A stretch of 64,000 nucleotides of DNA from Streptomyces sp. NBC_01707 (GTDB lineage: Bacteria; Actinomycetota; Actinomycetes; Streptomycetales; Streptomycetaceae), in the NCBI RefSeq assembly GCF_041438805.1, contig NZ_CP109190.1:3658001-3722000 (forward strand), given 5' to 3'. The first letter of the stretch is position 1. The number at the start of each line of letters is the position of its first letter. A program made the translations under genes and the position numbers. This document shows, in pieces, positions 46,872-54,216 of the stretch. A model generated the notes under the pieces. That model ran no database searches. It was not told the DNA's origin and saw only the letters and a program-made list of their open reading frames with translations.

Positions 46872-46901
46872 AATTTACTAGGACGTCCTAGTAAATGTCG
46901 A
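46872..46901 (-). promoter_or_regulatory. icmA promoter with 24-bp palindromic operator
   Basis: On the minus strand TCGACA (46901-46896) and TAAATT (46877-46872) are 18 bases apart, and TAAATT ends 7 bases before the ATG. A perfect 24-base palindrome (half-site ATTTACTAGGAC, 46873-46896) fills the space between the two elements, so a bound protein would exclude RNA polymerase. Confidence 0.8.
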
Positions 46902-46906
46902 TGACA

Positions 46907-46935
46907 AACCGCCCGGCGCTTTGCGCGGGGCGGTT
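46907..46935 (-). terminator. Terminator of the DUF3817 gene
   Basis: AACCGCCC (46907-46914) pairs with GGGCGGTT (46928-46935), with an inner GCGC stem and a TTT loop, 15 bases after the DUF3817 stop. Confidence 0.7.
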
Positions 46936-46949
46936 CGGGTGGGGCCGGG

Positions 46950-47282
46950 TCAGACCTTCGCGGTGACCGGGGAGCCGTCCGCGACCAGCGGCTCGATCTC
47001 CTGCACGACCTTGCGCTCGACGAAGAACGCGGCGGTCGGGATCGTGCCGGAGATCAGCACCCAGAGGAGCTTGCCCATCGGCCACTTCGCCTTGGAGCCC
47101 AGGTCGAAGGCGAAGATCAGGTAGATGATGTACAGCACACCATGGATCTGGGAGACGACGAGCGTCAGCCCCTCACCGGTGTCGAAGCCGTACTTGAAGA
47201 CCATGCAGGTGCAGAGCACCAGCAACATGACGGCGGTGACGTAGGCCATCACCCGGTACCGGGTCAGCACGCTGCGTTTCAT
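46950..47282 (-). CDS. DUF3817 integral membrane protein, paralogue 1
   Basis: The 110-residue protein has three predicted helices. The family's conserved centre is QIHGVLYIIYLIFAFDLGSK followed by AKWPMGK and a C-terminal helix with basic end. Function unknown. The ATG has no ribosome binding site, but TACGCT ends 7 bases upstream, suggesting leaderless translation. A second family member lies at 50811-51161. Confidence 0.85.
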   Translation of the reverse strand: MKRSVLTRYRVMAYVTAVMLLVLCTCMVFKYGFDTGEGLTLVVSQIHGVLYIIYLIFAFDLGSKAKWPMGKLLWVLISGTIPTAAFFVERKVVQEIEPLVADGSPVTAKV

Positions 47283-47322
47283 GGCAACGAGCGTAACCGG
47301 GCAGCCGGGGGGATCTTGAAGC

Positions 47323-47363
47323 GGGCCGGGGGTCGTGGCTGCCGGACCCCGGGAACCCGGCCC
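47323..47363 (-). terminator. Hairpin downstream of the marR gene at 47380
   Basis: GGGCC with GGCCC and CCGGGG(G)TC with GACCCCGG form a nested stem with one bulged G, about 20 bases past the stop. Confidence 0.45.
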
Positions 47364-47379
47364 GACTCGAAAGAAGACG

Positions 47380-47889
47380 CTATTTCTCTTCGAAGTCGTG
47401 GGCCGCGATCCGCAGCGGACGCAGCATGGCGAAGATCTCCCCGCACTCCTCGGCGTCGTACGCCCCGAGCCCGAACTCCATGTCCACCAGGTCCCGGGTG
47501 GCCGCCTCGACCACCTCGCGGCCCTTCCCGGTGATGGAGGCGAGCGTGCCGCGACCGTCGTTCGGGTTGGGACGCTTGGCCACCAGACCGGACCTGACCA
47601 GCCGGTCCACCGTGTTCGTCACGGAGGTGGGATGGACCATCAGCCGCTCGCCGATCTTGGACATCGGCAGCTCGCCCGCCTTGGAGAAGGTGAGCAGCAC
47701 CAGCGCCTCGTACCGCGCGAAGGTCAGCCCGTACGGTTTGACGACCGCGTCGACCTCGGCGAGCAGGATCTGCTGCGCACGCATGATCGAGGTGATCGCC
47801 CCCATCGCGGGGACCGGACCCCAGCGCTGCTGCCAGAGTTCGTCGGCGCGGGCGATGGGATCGAACGGGAGACTGAGGGGCTTCGGCAC
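47380..47889 (-). CDS. MarR-family transcriptional regulator
   Basis: The 169-residue winged-helix regulator has the DNA-binding region MSKIGERLMVHPTSVTNTVD and the wing RSGLVAKRPNPNDGRGTLAS. The N-terminus MPKPLSLPFDPIARADELWQ is conserved in streptomycete homologues. I chose the GTG at 47889: TAAGGT ends 7 bases upstream (leaderless) although it also sits in the 3' end of the MFS gene. It lies 10 bases downstream of the MFS gene, so it may be co-transcribed and control that exporter. Confidence 0.9.
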   Translation of the reverse strand: MPKPLSLPFDPIARADELWQQRWGPVPAMGAITSIMRAQQILLAEVDAVVKPYGLTFARYEALVLLTFSKAGELPMSKIGERLMVHPTSVTNTVDRLVRSGLVAKRPNPNDGRGTLASITGKGREVVEAATRDLVDMEFGLGAYDAEECGEIFAMLRPLRIAAHDFEEK

Positions 47890-47899
47890 GGCACCGACC

Positions 47900-49390
47900 T
47901 TACCCACTGGTCATATGCTGGTCAGCCCCGTCTCGCACTTCGGTCCGGCTACCGTCCGCAGGTGCGGTCGCGCGTGCGGTTCTGCTGACCTCACGGACCA
48001 GCAGAAGGGTGCAGACGACGCCGATCGCCCCGGAGCCGGCGACCACCCGGTGCACCGGGAGGAACTCGGCTGCAAGGCCGGCGAGGGCCATGCCGATGCC
48101 CTGGACCGTCATCAGTCCCGCGGTGAGCAAGGTCATGGCCCGGCCCCGCAGCTCCTCCGGGACGGCGTCGACGAACCACTGGTCGAGGCCGATGATGTAC
48201 GCCGCCCCCACCCCGGCCAGCGCGAGCGCCACGAGGGTCAGCACCATGCCGGGGCGGAGCCCGTACAGCAGGAGCGGCAGCAGCCCGGCGGCGGCGACCG
48301 GCAGCACGATCCGGGAGCGGATGCGCGGGGCCAGCACGGCGCCTGCGTACAGCTCGGCGGCGATGTGCCCGACCGGCATCGCGCACATCAGCAGCCCCAG
48401 GGCCGCCGGGCCGAGGCCGATCTCGTCCGCGTACGGGGCGGCGAGAGCCTCCGGTGCGACGACGAACAGCGCGGGTACCCAGAAGAGCAGCATCAGCGCG
48501 CGGATTCTGCGGTCGGCGAGGACGACGCGGGCCCCGGCCAGCGATTCCTTGAGCAGCGCGCCGCCGCGGTCACCGCCGTTCCTGGCGGGCCGGTCGCGGG
48601 TGCCGAAGCGGAGCAGGGCCGCCGAGCAGAGGAACGTCCCGACGGTGATCGTGATCGCCCCGCGCGCGGACAGTGCCGCAAGCAGCACACCGCCCACGCC
48701 GAAGCCGATCAGCAGCGCGCTCTGCGAGACGATCCGCAGCAGCGAGCGGCCCAGCACATAGAGGTCGCCCTCGCCGAGGATGTCGGTGAGCGCGGCCATC
48801 CGCGTCCCGGTGAAGACGGGCGACACGGAGGCGACGAGACAGCGCAGCGCGAGGAGCCCGCCGACCGGGGTGCCCGGCAGCACCATGACGGCGACGCAGC
48901 CCGCGCAGACCAGATCGCAGGTGACGAGAACCCGGCGGGCCGGGTAGCGGTCGGCGACGCCTGCGAAGAGGGTGCCGCCGACGAGGTACGGCAGGAAGCC
49001 GAGCGCGAACGTGAGGGCGCTGAGCAGGGGCGAGCCGGTGAGGTCGTAGACGAGGACGGTGAGCGCGAGCTCGCTGACCACGACGCCGAGGAGGGAGAGC
49101 AGATGGGCGGCGAAGACGGCGCGGAACTCCCGCACGGCGAAGACGGCACGGTAACCGCGAGGGGTGGGCTCGGGGGACGCGGCGGGCGCCCGGTCCCGGA
49201 GCGCGGGCGACGGCTTCGGGTCAATGAGGTCGGCGCGCTCCGGGGAAGGGGCCGAGACCTGCACCGCTTCGGCGTGATGGGCGGTCGCGGCGCGGGGCGC
49301 GGCTGACGGGTCGCGTGGGCGCGTCGGACCGTGCGGGGTGTCCGCCGCGTCGCGGGGGCCGCCCGCCGGAGAGGGGCTGTTGCTCGGCAT
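47900..49390 (-). CDS. MFS transporter
   Basis: The 496-residue protein has a 75-residue hydrophilic Pro/Ala-rich N-terminus, then about twelve helices starting at VFAAHLLSLLGVVVSELALT. The A-like motif GGTLFAGVADRYPARRVLV identifies the drug-H+ antiporter-like branch of the MFS. Substrate unknown. The ATG at 49390 is supported by composition. It is divergent from an ArsR-type regulator and lies upstream of a MarR gene, either of which may control it. Confidence 0.88.
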   Translation of the reverse strand: MPSNSPSPAGGPRDAADTPHGPTRPRDPSAAPRAATAHHAEAVQVSAPSPERADLIDPKPSPALRDRAPAASPEPTPRGYRAVFAVREFRAVFAAHLLSLLGVVVSELALTVLVYDLTGSPLLSALTFALGFLPYLVGGTLFAGVADRYPARRVLVTCDLVCAGCVAVMVLPGTPVGGLLALRCLVASVSPVFTGTRMAALTDILGEGDLYVLGRSLLRIVSQSALLIGFGVGGVLLAALSARGAITITVGTFLCSAALLRFGTRDRPARNGGDRGGALLKESLAGARVVLADRRIRALMLLFWVPALFVVAPEALAAPYADEIGLGPAALGLLMCAMPVGHIAAELYAGAVLAPRIRSRIVLPVAAAGLLPLLLYGLRPGMVLTLVALALAGVGAAYIIGLDQWFVDAVPEELRGRAMTLLTAGLMTVQGIGMALAGLAAEFLPVHRVVAGSGAIGVVCTLLLVREVSRTARATAPADGSRTEVRDGADQHMTSG

Positions 49391-49430
49391 GACCGCAGCT
49401 TGGAGGACCGGGGGCCCCGCTCCGTAGACT

Positions 49431-49446
49431 TTCGGCTGACGCCGAA
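49431..49446. promoter_or_regulatory. TTCGGC dyad between MFS gene and arsR-type gene
   Basis: TTCGGC, TGAC, GCCGAA is a perfect 6-base-arm dyad directly after a possible -10 TAGACT (49425-49430) for the plus-strand regulator, so it would cover its transcription start. Confidence 0.55.
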
Positions 49447-49463
49447 TCTTCGTGAGGCCGCCC

Positions 49464-50462
49464 ATGCCGTTCCATCTGCATCTCGACGAGAACGATCTGC
49501 TTCGCTGCCGGTTCGCGCTCTCCCCGCTCTGGGAGACCCAGGCCGCGGTGCGCACGCTTCGGCACCCCGGGCGGCACGATTACCACCAGCCGTGGCTGCG
49601 GCGCATCCAGGACGCCGCCGCGGGTCTCGACCTCGGGCCGCTGTGGTCGTTGATGCCGGAGGGCGGACACAACCCGGACTTCCTCTGCCCGCCGCCGCTG
49701 GGGCCCTACGCCTCGTTCGAGGAGGAGATCGCCGGCGTACGCGCCATCGATCCCGGGCTCATCCGCGAGGACCTGGCCCTGACGCTCGCCGACCAGCCGG
49801 GTGCGCTGGACTCCCCTGCCGGGCAGGCGCTGCTCGCCGATCCCGCCCGGGCGCTGCACGAGCTGTCCGCACTGCTGGAACAGGCCTGGCGGACCCTGGT
49901 CGAGCCGGACTGGCCGCGGTTGCGCGCGTTGCTGGAGGCGGACATCGCCTACCACTCGCGCCGGCTGGCCGAGGTCGGCTTCGCGCGGCTGCTCGGTGAG
50001 CTCAGTCCCCAGCTCAGATGGACGGACTCGACCCTCACGCTGGTCGGGATGAGAGGCCGGCACTCCCGGGTGCTCGGCGGGCAGGGCCTCGTCCTGATGC
50101 CGAGCGTGTTCGCCTGGCCGGATGTGGTCAGCGGATACGAACCGCCCTGGCTGCCCGCGGTGATCTATCCCGCGCGTGGGATCGGCGGGCTGTGGACGGA
50201 GCCCGCCGACCGTACGCCGCAGGCGCTCGCCCGGCTGCTCGGCCGGGCGCGGGCCGACGTGCTGTGCGCACTCGACGAACCGGCCGGGACGAGCGCGCTC
50301 GCCCACCGGCTGGGCCTCGCGCCGTCCTCCGTATCGGCCCATCTCTCGGTGCTGCGGGCAACGGGACTGCTGACGTCACGGCGGTACGGACATCAGGTGC
50401 TGTACGAGCGCACGCCCCTCGGGATCGCACTCGCGGTGACGTCCGGCGCGGACACCGGGTGA
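49464..50462 (+). CDS. ArsR-type winged-helix regulator with large N-terminal domain
   Basis: The 332-residue protein has about 245 N-terminal residues with no recognised ligand motif (beginning MPFHLHLDENDLLRCRFALS) and a C-terminal ArsR helix-turn-helix (DEPAGTSALAHRLGLAPSSV, then SAHLSVLRATGLLTSRRYGH). This layout matches the DUF5937/ArsR proteins of actinomycetes. The start could also be GTG 49452. It is divergent from the MFS exporter with a dyad between them, suggesting that it represses that exporter. Confidence 0.85.
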   Translation: MPFHLHLDENDLLRCRFALSPLWETQAAVRTLRHPGRHDYHQPWLRRIQDAAAGLDLGPLWSLMPEGGHNPDFLCPPPLGPYASFEEEIAGVRAIDPGLIREDLALTLADQPGALDSPAGQALLADPARALHELSALLEQAWRTLVEPDWPRLRALLEADIAYHSRRLAEVGFARLLGELSPQLRWTDSTLTLVGMRGRHSRVLGGQGLVLMPSVFAWPDVVSGYEPPWLPAVIYPARGIGGLWTEPADRTPQALARLLGRARADVLCALDEPAGTSALAHRLGLAPSSVSAHLSVLRATGLLTSRRYGHQVLYERTPLGIALAVTSGADTG

Positions 50463-50463
50463 C

Positions 50464-50499
50464 GGCGGACCCCCGCGCCGTACGGCGCGGGGGTCCGCC
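50464..50499. terminator. Perfect 36-base palindromic terminator
   Basis: The sequence is a perfect palindrome, half-site GGCGGACCCCCGCGCCGT, starting 1 base after the arsR-type stop and lying 21 bases from the end of the convergent thiamine-binding gene. Confidence 0.92.
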
Positions 50500-50520
50500 A
50501 GGTGGTGCGGCGGGCCGCTG

Positions 50521-50814
50521 TCAGCCCGCGAGGTACCGCTCGACCGTCTCGACCTTGGAGGTCAGGCCGTCCGTGACGCCGGGGCGGATATCGGCCTTCA
50601 GTACGAGGGAGACACGTCCGGCGCGGGCCTCGACGGCCGCGACGGCCCGCTTGACGACGTCCATTACCTCGTCCCACTCACCCTCGATGGAGGTGAACAT
50701 GGCGTCCGTACGGTTGGGCAGTCCGGAGTCGCGGACGACTCGGACGGCGTCGGCGACGTACTCACCGACGTCCTCGCCGACGCCCAGCGGGCTGACGGAG
50801 AAGGCGACGATCAT
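50521..50814 (-). CDS. MTH1187/YkoF-type thiamine-binding protein
   Basis: The 97-residue protein ([20 protein letters not shown], central [32 protein letters not shown]) matches the small ferredoxin-like Thiamine_BP family (DUF77). Members bind thiamine or related ligands and may act as vitamin carriers; no enzyme activity is known. The ATG lies in a 4-base ATGA overlap with the upstream DUF3817 stop, so the two are translationally coupled. Confidence 0.88.
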   Translation of the reverse strand: MIVAFSVSPLGVGEDVGEYVADAVRVVRDSGLPNRTDAMFTSIEGEWDEVMDVVKRAVAAVEARAGRVSLVLKADIRPGVTDGLTSKVETVERYLAG

Positions 50815-51161
50815 GCCTGGACCACGCCTTCCCGGCGGGCGCGGGCGGCGATGACGCCGTCGGCCTCGTAGCGCTTCAGCACCTTGTCGCCGTACAGACC
50901 GCCGAACGGGAGCAGCGCCAGCAGGAAGAAGAAGGCGACGCGCTTGAGCGGCCACTTGGTCTTGGACCAGACGTCCAGCAGCAGGACGGCATAGATCACG
51001 AAGAGGACGCCGTGCAGCATGCCGAGCGGCATCATCAGGTAGTCGATGTCCGAGACACGGCTGAGGATCGAGCCAAAGATGATCAGCGCCGGGAAGGAGA
51101 GCGCCTCGGGAATCGAGATGAGGCGCAGCCGGTGCAGGGCGGTGGCGGTCTTGATGTCCAC
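50811..51161 (-). CDS. DUF3817 integral membrane protein, paralogue 2
   Basis: The 116-residue protein shows the same arrangement as paralogue 1: three helices and the core [20 protein letters not shown] followed by TKWPLKR. GTG 51161 (GAAGGTG upstream) gives the conserved length; the frame extends 27 codons further but with poor composition. It is the first gene of a two-gene operon with the thiamine-binding protein, which hints at a membrane partner for that protein. Confidence 0.85.
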   Translation of the reverse strand: MDIKTATALHRLRLISIPEALSFPALIIFGSILSRVSDIDYLMMPLGMLHGVLFVIYAVLLLDVWSKTKWPLKRVAFFFLLALLPFGGLYGDKVLKRYEADGVIAARARREGVVQA

Positions 51162-51191
51162 GAGGGCACCTTCGGTGGGAGGGTCGCGACG

Positions 51192-51213
51192 GCTTGTGAA
51201 TACAGGCACAAGC
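51192..51213 (-). promoter_or_regulatory. GCTTGTG dyad upstream of the DUF3817/thiamine-binding operon
   Basis: GCTTGTG (51192-51198) and CACAAGC (51207-51213) are perfect 7-base arms with 8 bases between, 31 bases upstream of the GTG. It is a likely operator. Confidence 0.45.
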
Positions 51214-51354
51214 GTCCCCCATTGTGACATCGCGCCCCACATGCCCCGGGGGCGGGGGGCAGGGCGCGCCGCTGGGCACTTTTCGGCGCATATCAGGGTC
51301 GATTCAGGGGCCGGATAGGTCCATGGACCCTGTCCGGGCCCTGGTCCGGGCCGC

Positions 51355-51360
51355 TAACGT
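51355..51360 (+). promoter_or_regulatory. Leaderless promoter -10 of the first AIM24 gene
   Basis: TAACGT ends 6 bases before the GTG at 51367 and no ribosome binding site is present. Confidence 0.55.
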
Positions 51361-51366
51361 CACCCC

Positions 51367-52005
51367 GTGGCAATGTTCCGACTCCAAGGCAGCAAGACGC
51401 TCGCCGTCGATCTCACCGGCGACGCCGTCAGGGCGAAGAACGGCTCGATGGTCGCGTACGACGGCCGGATGGCGTTCAAGAAGATGTCCGGCGGCGGTGA
51501 GGGGATCCGCGGCATGGTGACCCGCCGGCTGACCGGCGAGCAGATGACCGTGATGGAAGTGACAGGACAGGGCACCTGCTACTTCGCCGACCGCGCGAGC
51601 GAGATCAATCTGGTGTCGCTGCGCGGCGAGAAGCTCTATGTGGAGGCGAGCAATCTGCTCTGCACCGACGCCGGGCTGCGCACCGGCACCACCTTCACCG
51701 GGCTGCGCGGCGGGGCGACCGGCAACGGCCTGTTCACCACCACGGTCGAGGGCACCGGGCAGGCGGCGATCATGTCGGACGGCTCGGCCGTGGTGCTGCG
51801 GGTGACGGCTCAGTACCCGCTGTTCGTCGATCCCGGCGCGTACATCGCCCACCAGGGCAACCTCCAGCAGCACTTCCAGTCCGGGGTGAACTTCCGGACG
51901 CTGATGGGCGAGGGCTCGGGCGAGTCGTTCCAGATCCGGTTCGAGGGCGAGGGCCTCGTCTACGTGCAGCCGAGCGAGCGGAACACCATCGGGGGCGATG
52001 TCTGA
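51367..52005 (+). CDS. AIM24-family protein 1
   Basis: The 212-residue protein is built of beta-strands in the AIM24 (TIGR00266-like) fold: KTLAVDLTGDAVRAKNGSMV at the start, then LTGEQMTVMEVTGQGTCYFA and the C-terminal GESFQIRFEGEGLVYVQPSE. There is no signal peptide, so it is probably cytosolic. Bacterial function is unknown; the mitochondrial homologue affects membrane organisation. Its stop overlaps the next start by one base. Confidence 0.85.
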   Translation: MAMFRLQGSKTLAVDLTGDAVRAKNGSMVAYDGRMAFKKMSGGGEGIRGMVTRRLTGEQMTVMEVTGQGTCYFADRASEINLVSLRGEKLYVEASNLLCTDAGLRTGTTFTGLRGGATGNGLFTTTVEGTGQAAIMSDGSAVVLRVTAQYPLFVDPGAYIAHQGNLQQHFQSGVNFRTLMGEGSGESFQIRFEGEGLVYVQPSERNTIGGDV

Positions 52006-52655
52006 TGCCGTTCCGCGAGATCAACTCGAAGATGGTCGAGGCGACGGTGGTCCCCGGCCAGAAGATGTTCAGCCAGCGCGGCGCGATGCTCGCGTACCGC
52101 GGCGAGGTGTCGTTCACCCCGAACATCCAGGGCGGCCAGGGCGGCCTGATGTCGATGATCGGCCGGCGGGTGGCCAACGAGGCGACCCCGCTGATGACGG
52201 TCGAGGGCAGCGGCACGGTGATGTTCGGCCACGGCGGCCACCACATCCAGGTGATCAACCTGGCCGGCGACACCCTCTACGTGGAGGCCGACCGGCTGCT
52301 CGCCTTCGACGGGACGTTGCAGCAGGGCACGATGTTCATGGGGGCGCAGGGCGGGGTCATGGGCATGGTGCGCGGTCAGGTGACCGGGCAGGGTCTGTTC
52401 ACCACGACGCTGAAGGGCCATGGCGCGGTCGCGGTGATGGCGCACGGCGGGGTTATCGAGCTGCCGATCACCCCGGGCCGCGAGGTGCATGTGGACCCGC
52501 AGGCGTATGTCGCGCACCACGGTGACGTACGCAACAAGCTCTCCACCGCGCTCGGCTGGCGCGACATGGTGGGGCGCGGCTCCGGCGAGGCGTTCCAGCT
52601 GGAGCTCAGCGGAAGTGGCGCGGTGTACGTCCAGGCGTCGGAGGAGAAGCTGTGA
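52005..52655 (+). CDS. AIM24-family protein 2
   Basis: The 216-residue paralogue carries the same strand pattern (MVEATVVPGQKMFSQRGAML, GSGTVMFGHGGHHIQVINLA, GSGEAFQLELSGSGAVYVQA), with a Gly/Met-rich middle (GAQGGVMGMVRGQ). No catalytic residues are evident. It is co-translated with the flanking AIM24 genes (1-base overlap upstream, 4-base downstream), so the three products probably work together, perhaps as a hetero-oligomer. Confidence 0.87.
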   Translation: MPFREINSKMVEATVVPGQKMFSQRGAMLAYRGEVSFTPNIQGGQGGLMSMIGRRVANEATPLMTVEGSGTVMFGHGGHHIQVINLAGDTLYVEADRLLAFDGTLQQGTMFMGAQGGVMGMVRGQVTGQGLFTTTLKGHGAVAVMAHGGVIELPITPGREVHVDPQAYVAHHGDVRNKLSTALGWRDMVGRGSGEAFQLELSGSGAVYVQASEEKL

Positions 52656-53434
52656 GCACGCCCGTGATCTTCGATCCGATGACACTGCCGTCGGACGACA
52701 ACGTCAACGCGTACACCTTCTGCGTGGAGCTCAAGGGGAGCCAGTGGTTCCTGCAGAAGGGCAAGATGATCGCCTACTACGGGCGGATCGAGTTCAACGG
52801 CATCGGCCACGGCCGCTTCGAGCGGCTGATCCGTACGAGCTTCCACTCGCCGCTGCACGCGAGCGACTGGGTGGTGGCCGAGGGCAGCGGCAAGATGCTG
52901 CTCGCCGACCGGGCGTTCGACGTGAACTCGTACGACCTGGAGGACGGGAACCTGACGATCCGTTCCGGCAACCTCCTCGCGTACCAGCCGACGCTGGCGC
53001 TCAAGCAGTCGATCGTGCCCGGCTTCCTCACGCTGATCGGTACGGGGAAGTTCGTGGCCGCGTCCAACGGTCCGGTGGTCTTCATGGAGCCGCCACTGCG
53101 GGTCGATCCGCAGGCACTGGTGGGCTGGGCCGACTGCCCCTCGCCGTGCCACCACTACGACCACGGCTACATGACGGGTGTGATGGGCGGGCTCAGATCG
53201 CTTACCGGAATCGGCGGGACGTCGGGCGAGGAGCACCAGTTCGAGTTCGTCGGCGCCGGTACGGTACTGCTCCAGTCGACGGAGGTCCTGATGCCCGAAC
53301 AGGCGACGGGGCTGACTCCGCAGCAGGCCGGGGTGCCGGGCGGCGGACAGCACTCACCGGGTGCAGGTCAACCCGGCTCCACCCCCCGTCTGCCCGGGCA
53401 GCTGGGGGACCTCCAACGCCGCTTCGGTTTGTGA
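52652..53434 (+). CDS. AIM24-family protein 3 with C-terminal extension
   Basis: The 260-residue paralogue is more divergent (CVELKGSQWFLQKGKMIAYY, WVVAEGSGKMLLADRAFDVN). It has a CPSPCHHYDHG insert whose two Cys and three His could bind a metal, and a 40-residue Pro/Gly/Gln-rich tail ending DLQRRFGL. The GTG start lies in a GTGA overlap with the second gene. Confidence 0.83.
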   Translation: MSTPVIFDPMTLPSDDNVNAYTFCVELKGSQWFLQKGKMIAYYGRIEFNGIGHGRFERLIRTSFHSPLHASDWVVAEGSGKMLLADRAFDVNSYDLEDGNLTIRSGNLLAYQPTLALKQSIVPGFLTLIGTGKFVAASNGPVVFMEPPLRVDPQALVGWADCPSPCHHYDHGYMTGVMGGLRSLTGIGGTSGEEHQFEFVGAGTVLLQSTEVLMPEQATGLTPQQAGVPGGGQHSPGAGQPGSTPRLPGQLGDLQRRFGL

Positions 53435-53559
53435 ACGGTAGTCTGCGGAGTGTGACGTCGAACGTCTGCGCCCAGCCCGGACCGGGCTCCTGCGCCGGTC
53501 CCCGGGCGGGTGCCGGACATCACACCCAGTCTACTTCGTCCAGATTTCAACTTCTTAGG

Positions 53560-53565
53560 TAGAAT
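53560..53565 (+). promoter_or_regulatory. Leaderless promoter -10 of the marR gene at 53572
   Basis: TAGAAT ends 6 bases before the ATG, in an AT-rich stretch unusual for this genome. Confidence 0.65.
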
Positions 53566-53571
53566 CCATAC

Positions 53572-54048
53572 ATGGAGACCGAGACGGCCACCCGCTGGCT
53601 GAGCGACGCGGAGCAGTGCGCCTGGCGCACCCACCTGGACGTCAGCAGACTGCTGATGCATCAGCTGGAGAAGGATCTCCAGCCGTTCGACCTGACCATG
53701 AACGACTACGAAATCCTGGTCAACCTCTCGGAGTCGGACGGCCAGCGCATGCGGATGAGCGACCTCGCCGCAGCCACTCTGCAGTCCAAGAGCCGGCTCT
53801 CGCACCAGATCACGCGGATGGAGTCGGCCGGGCTGGTCCGCCGGGAGAACTGCGAGTCCGACCGGCGTGGGCTGTTCGCGGTGCTCACGGAGACAGGTGC
53901 GGAGACGATGCACAAGGTCGCACCGCACCACGTCGCTTCAGTGCGCAAACACTTCATGGACCTGCTGACGCCCGAAGCACTGGCGGACCTGCATGCGGCG
54001 CTGACGCCGGTTGCGGATCATCTGCGGGGGCGGCGGGGCAAGCCGTAG
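53572..54048 (+). CDS. MarR-family transcriptional regulator
   Basis: The 158-residue winged-helix protein has MSDLAAATLQSKSRLSHQIT as helix-turn-helix and the wing ESAGLVRRENCESDRRGLFA. The Cys in the wing could make it redox-responsive, which is speculative. It stands alone and its target is unknown. The convergent kinase gene ends 168 bases away with nothing obvious in between. Confidence 0.92.
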   Translation: METETATRWLSDAEQCAWRTHLDVSRLLMHQLEKDLQPFDLTMNDYEILVNLSESDGQRMRMSDLAAATLQSKSRLSHQITRMESAGLVRRENCESDRRGLFAVLTETGAETMHKVAPHHVASVRKHFMDLLTPEALADLHAALTPVADHLRGRRGKP

Positions 54049-54216
54049 CGCGGCGGGGGCACGCGGGTGGGGGTGCGCCGTGGCACGGGCGCGGCGACTC
54101 CGCCCTCGGTCGCCGGACAGGCCTGATCCGCCGATCGCCGGGCGGGCCGGAATGCGTCCGGGCGGGCGGGGATCGGCCGGGCGGGGATGCGCTCGCCGGC
54201 AGGACCGGCGTTGCCC

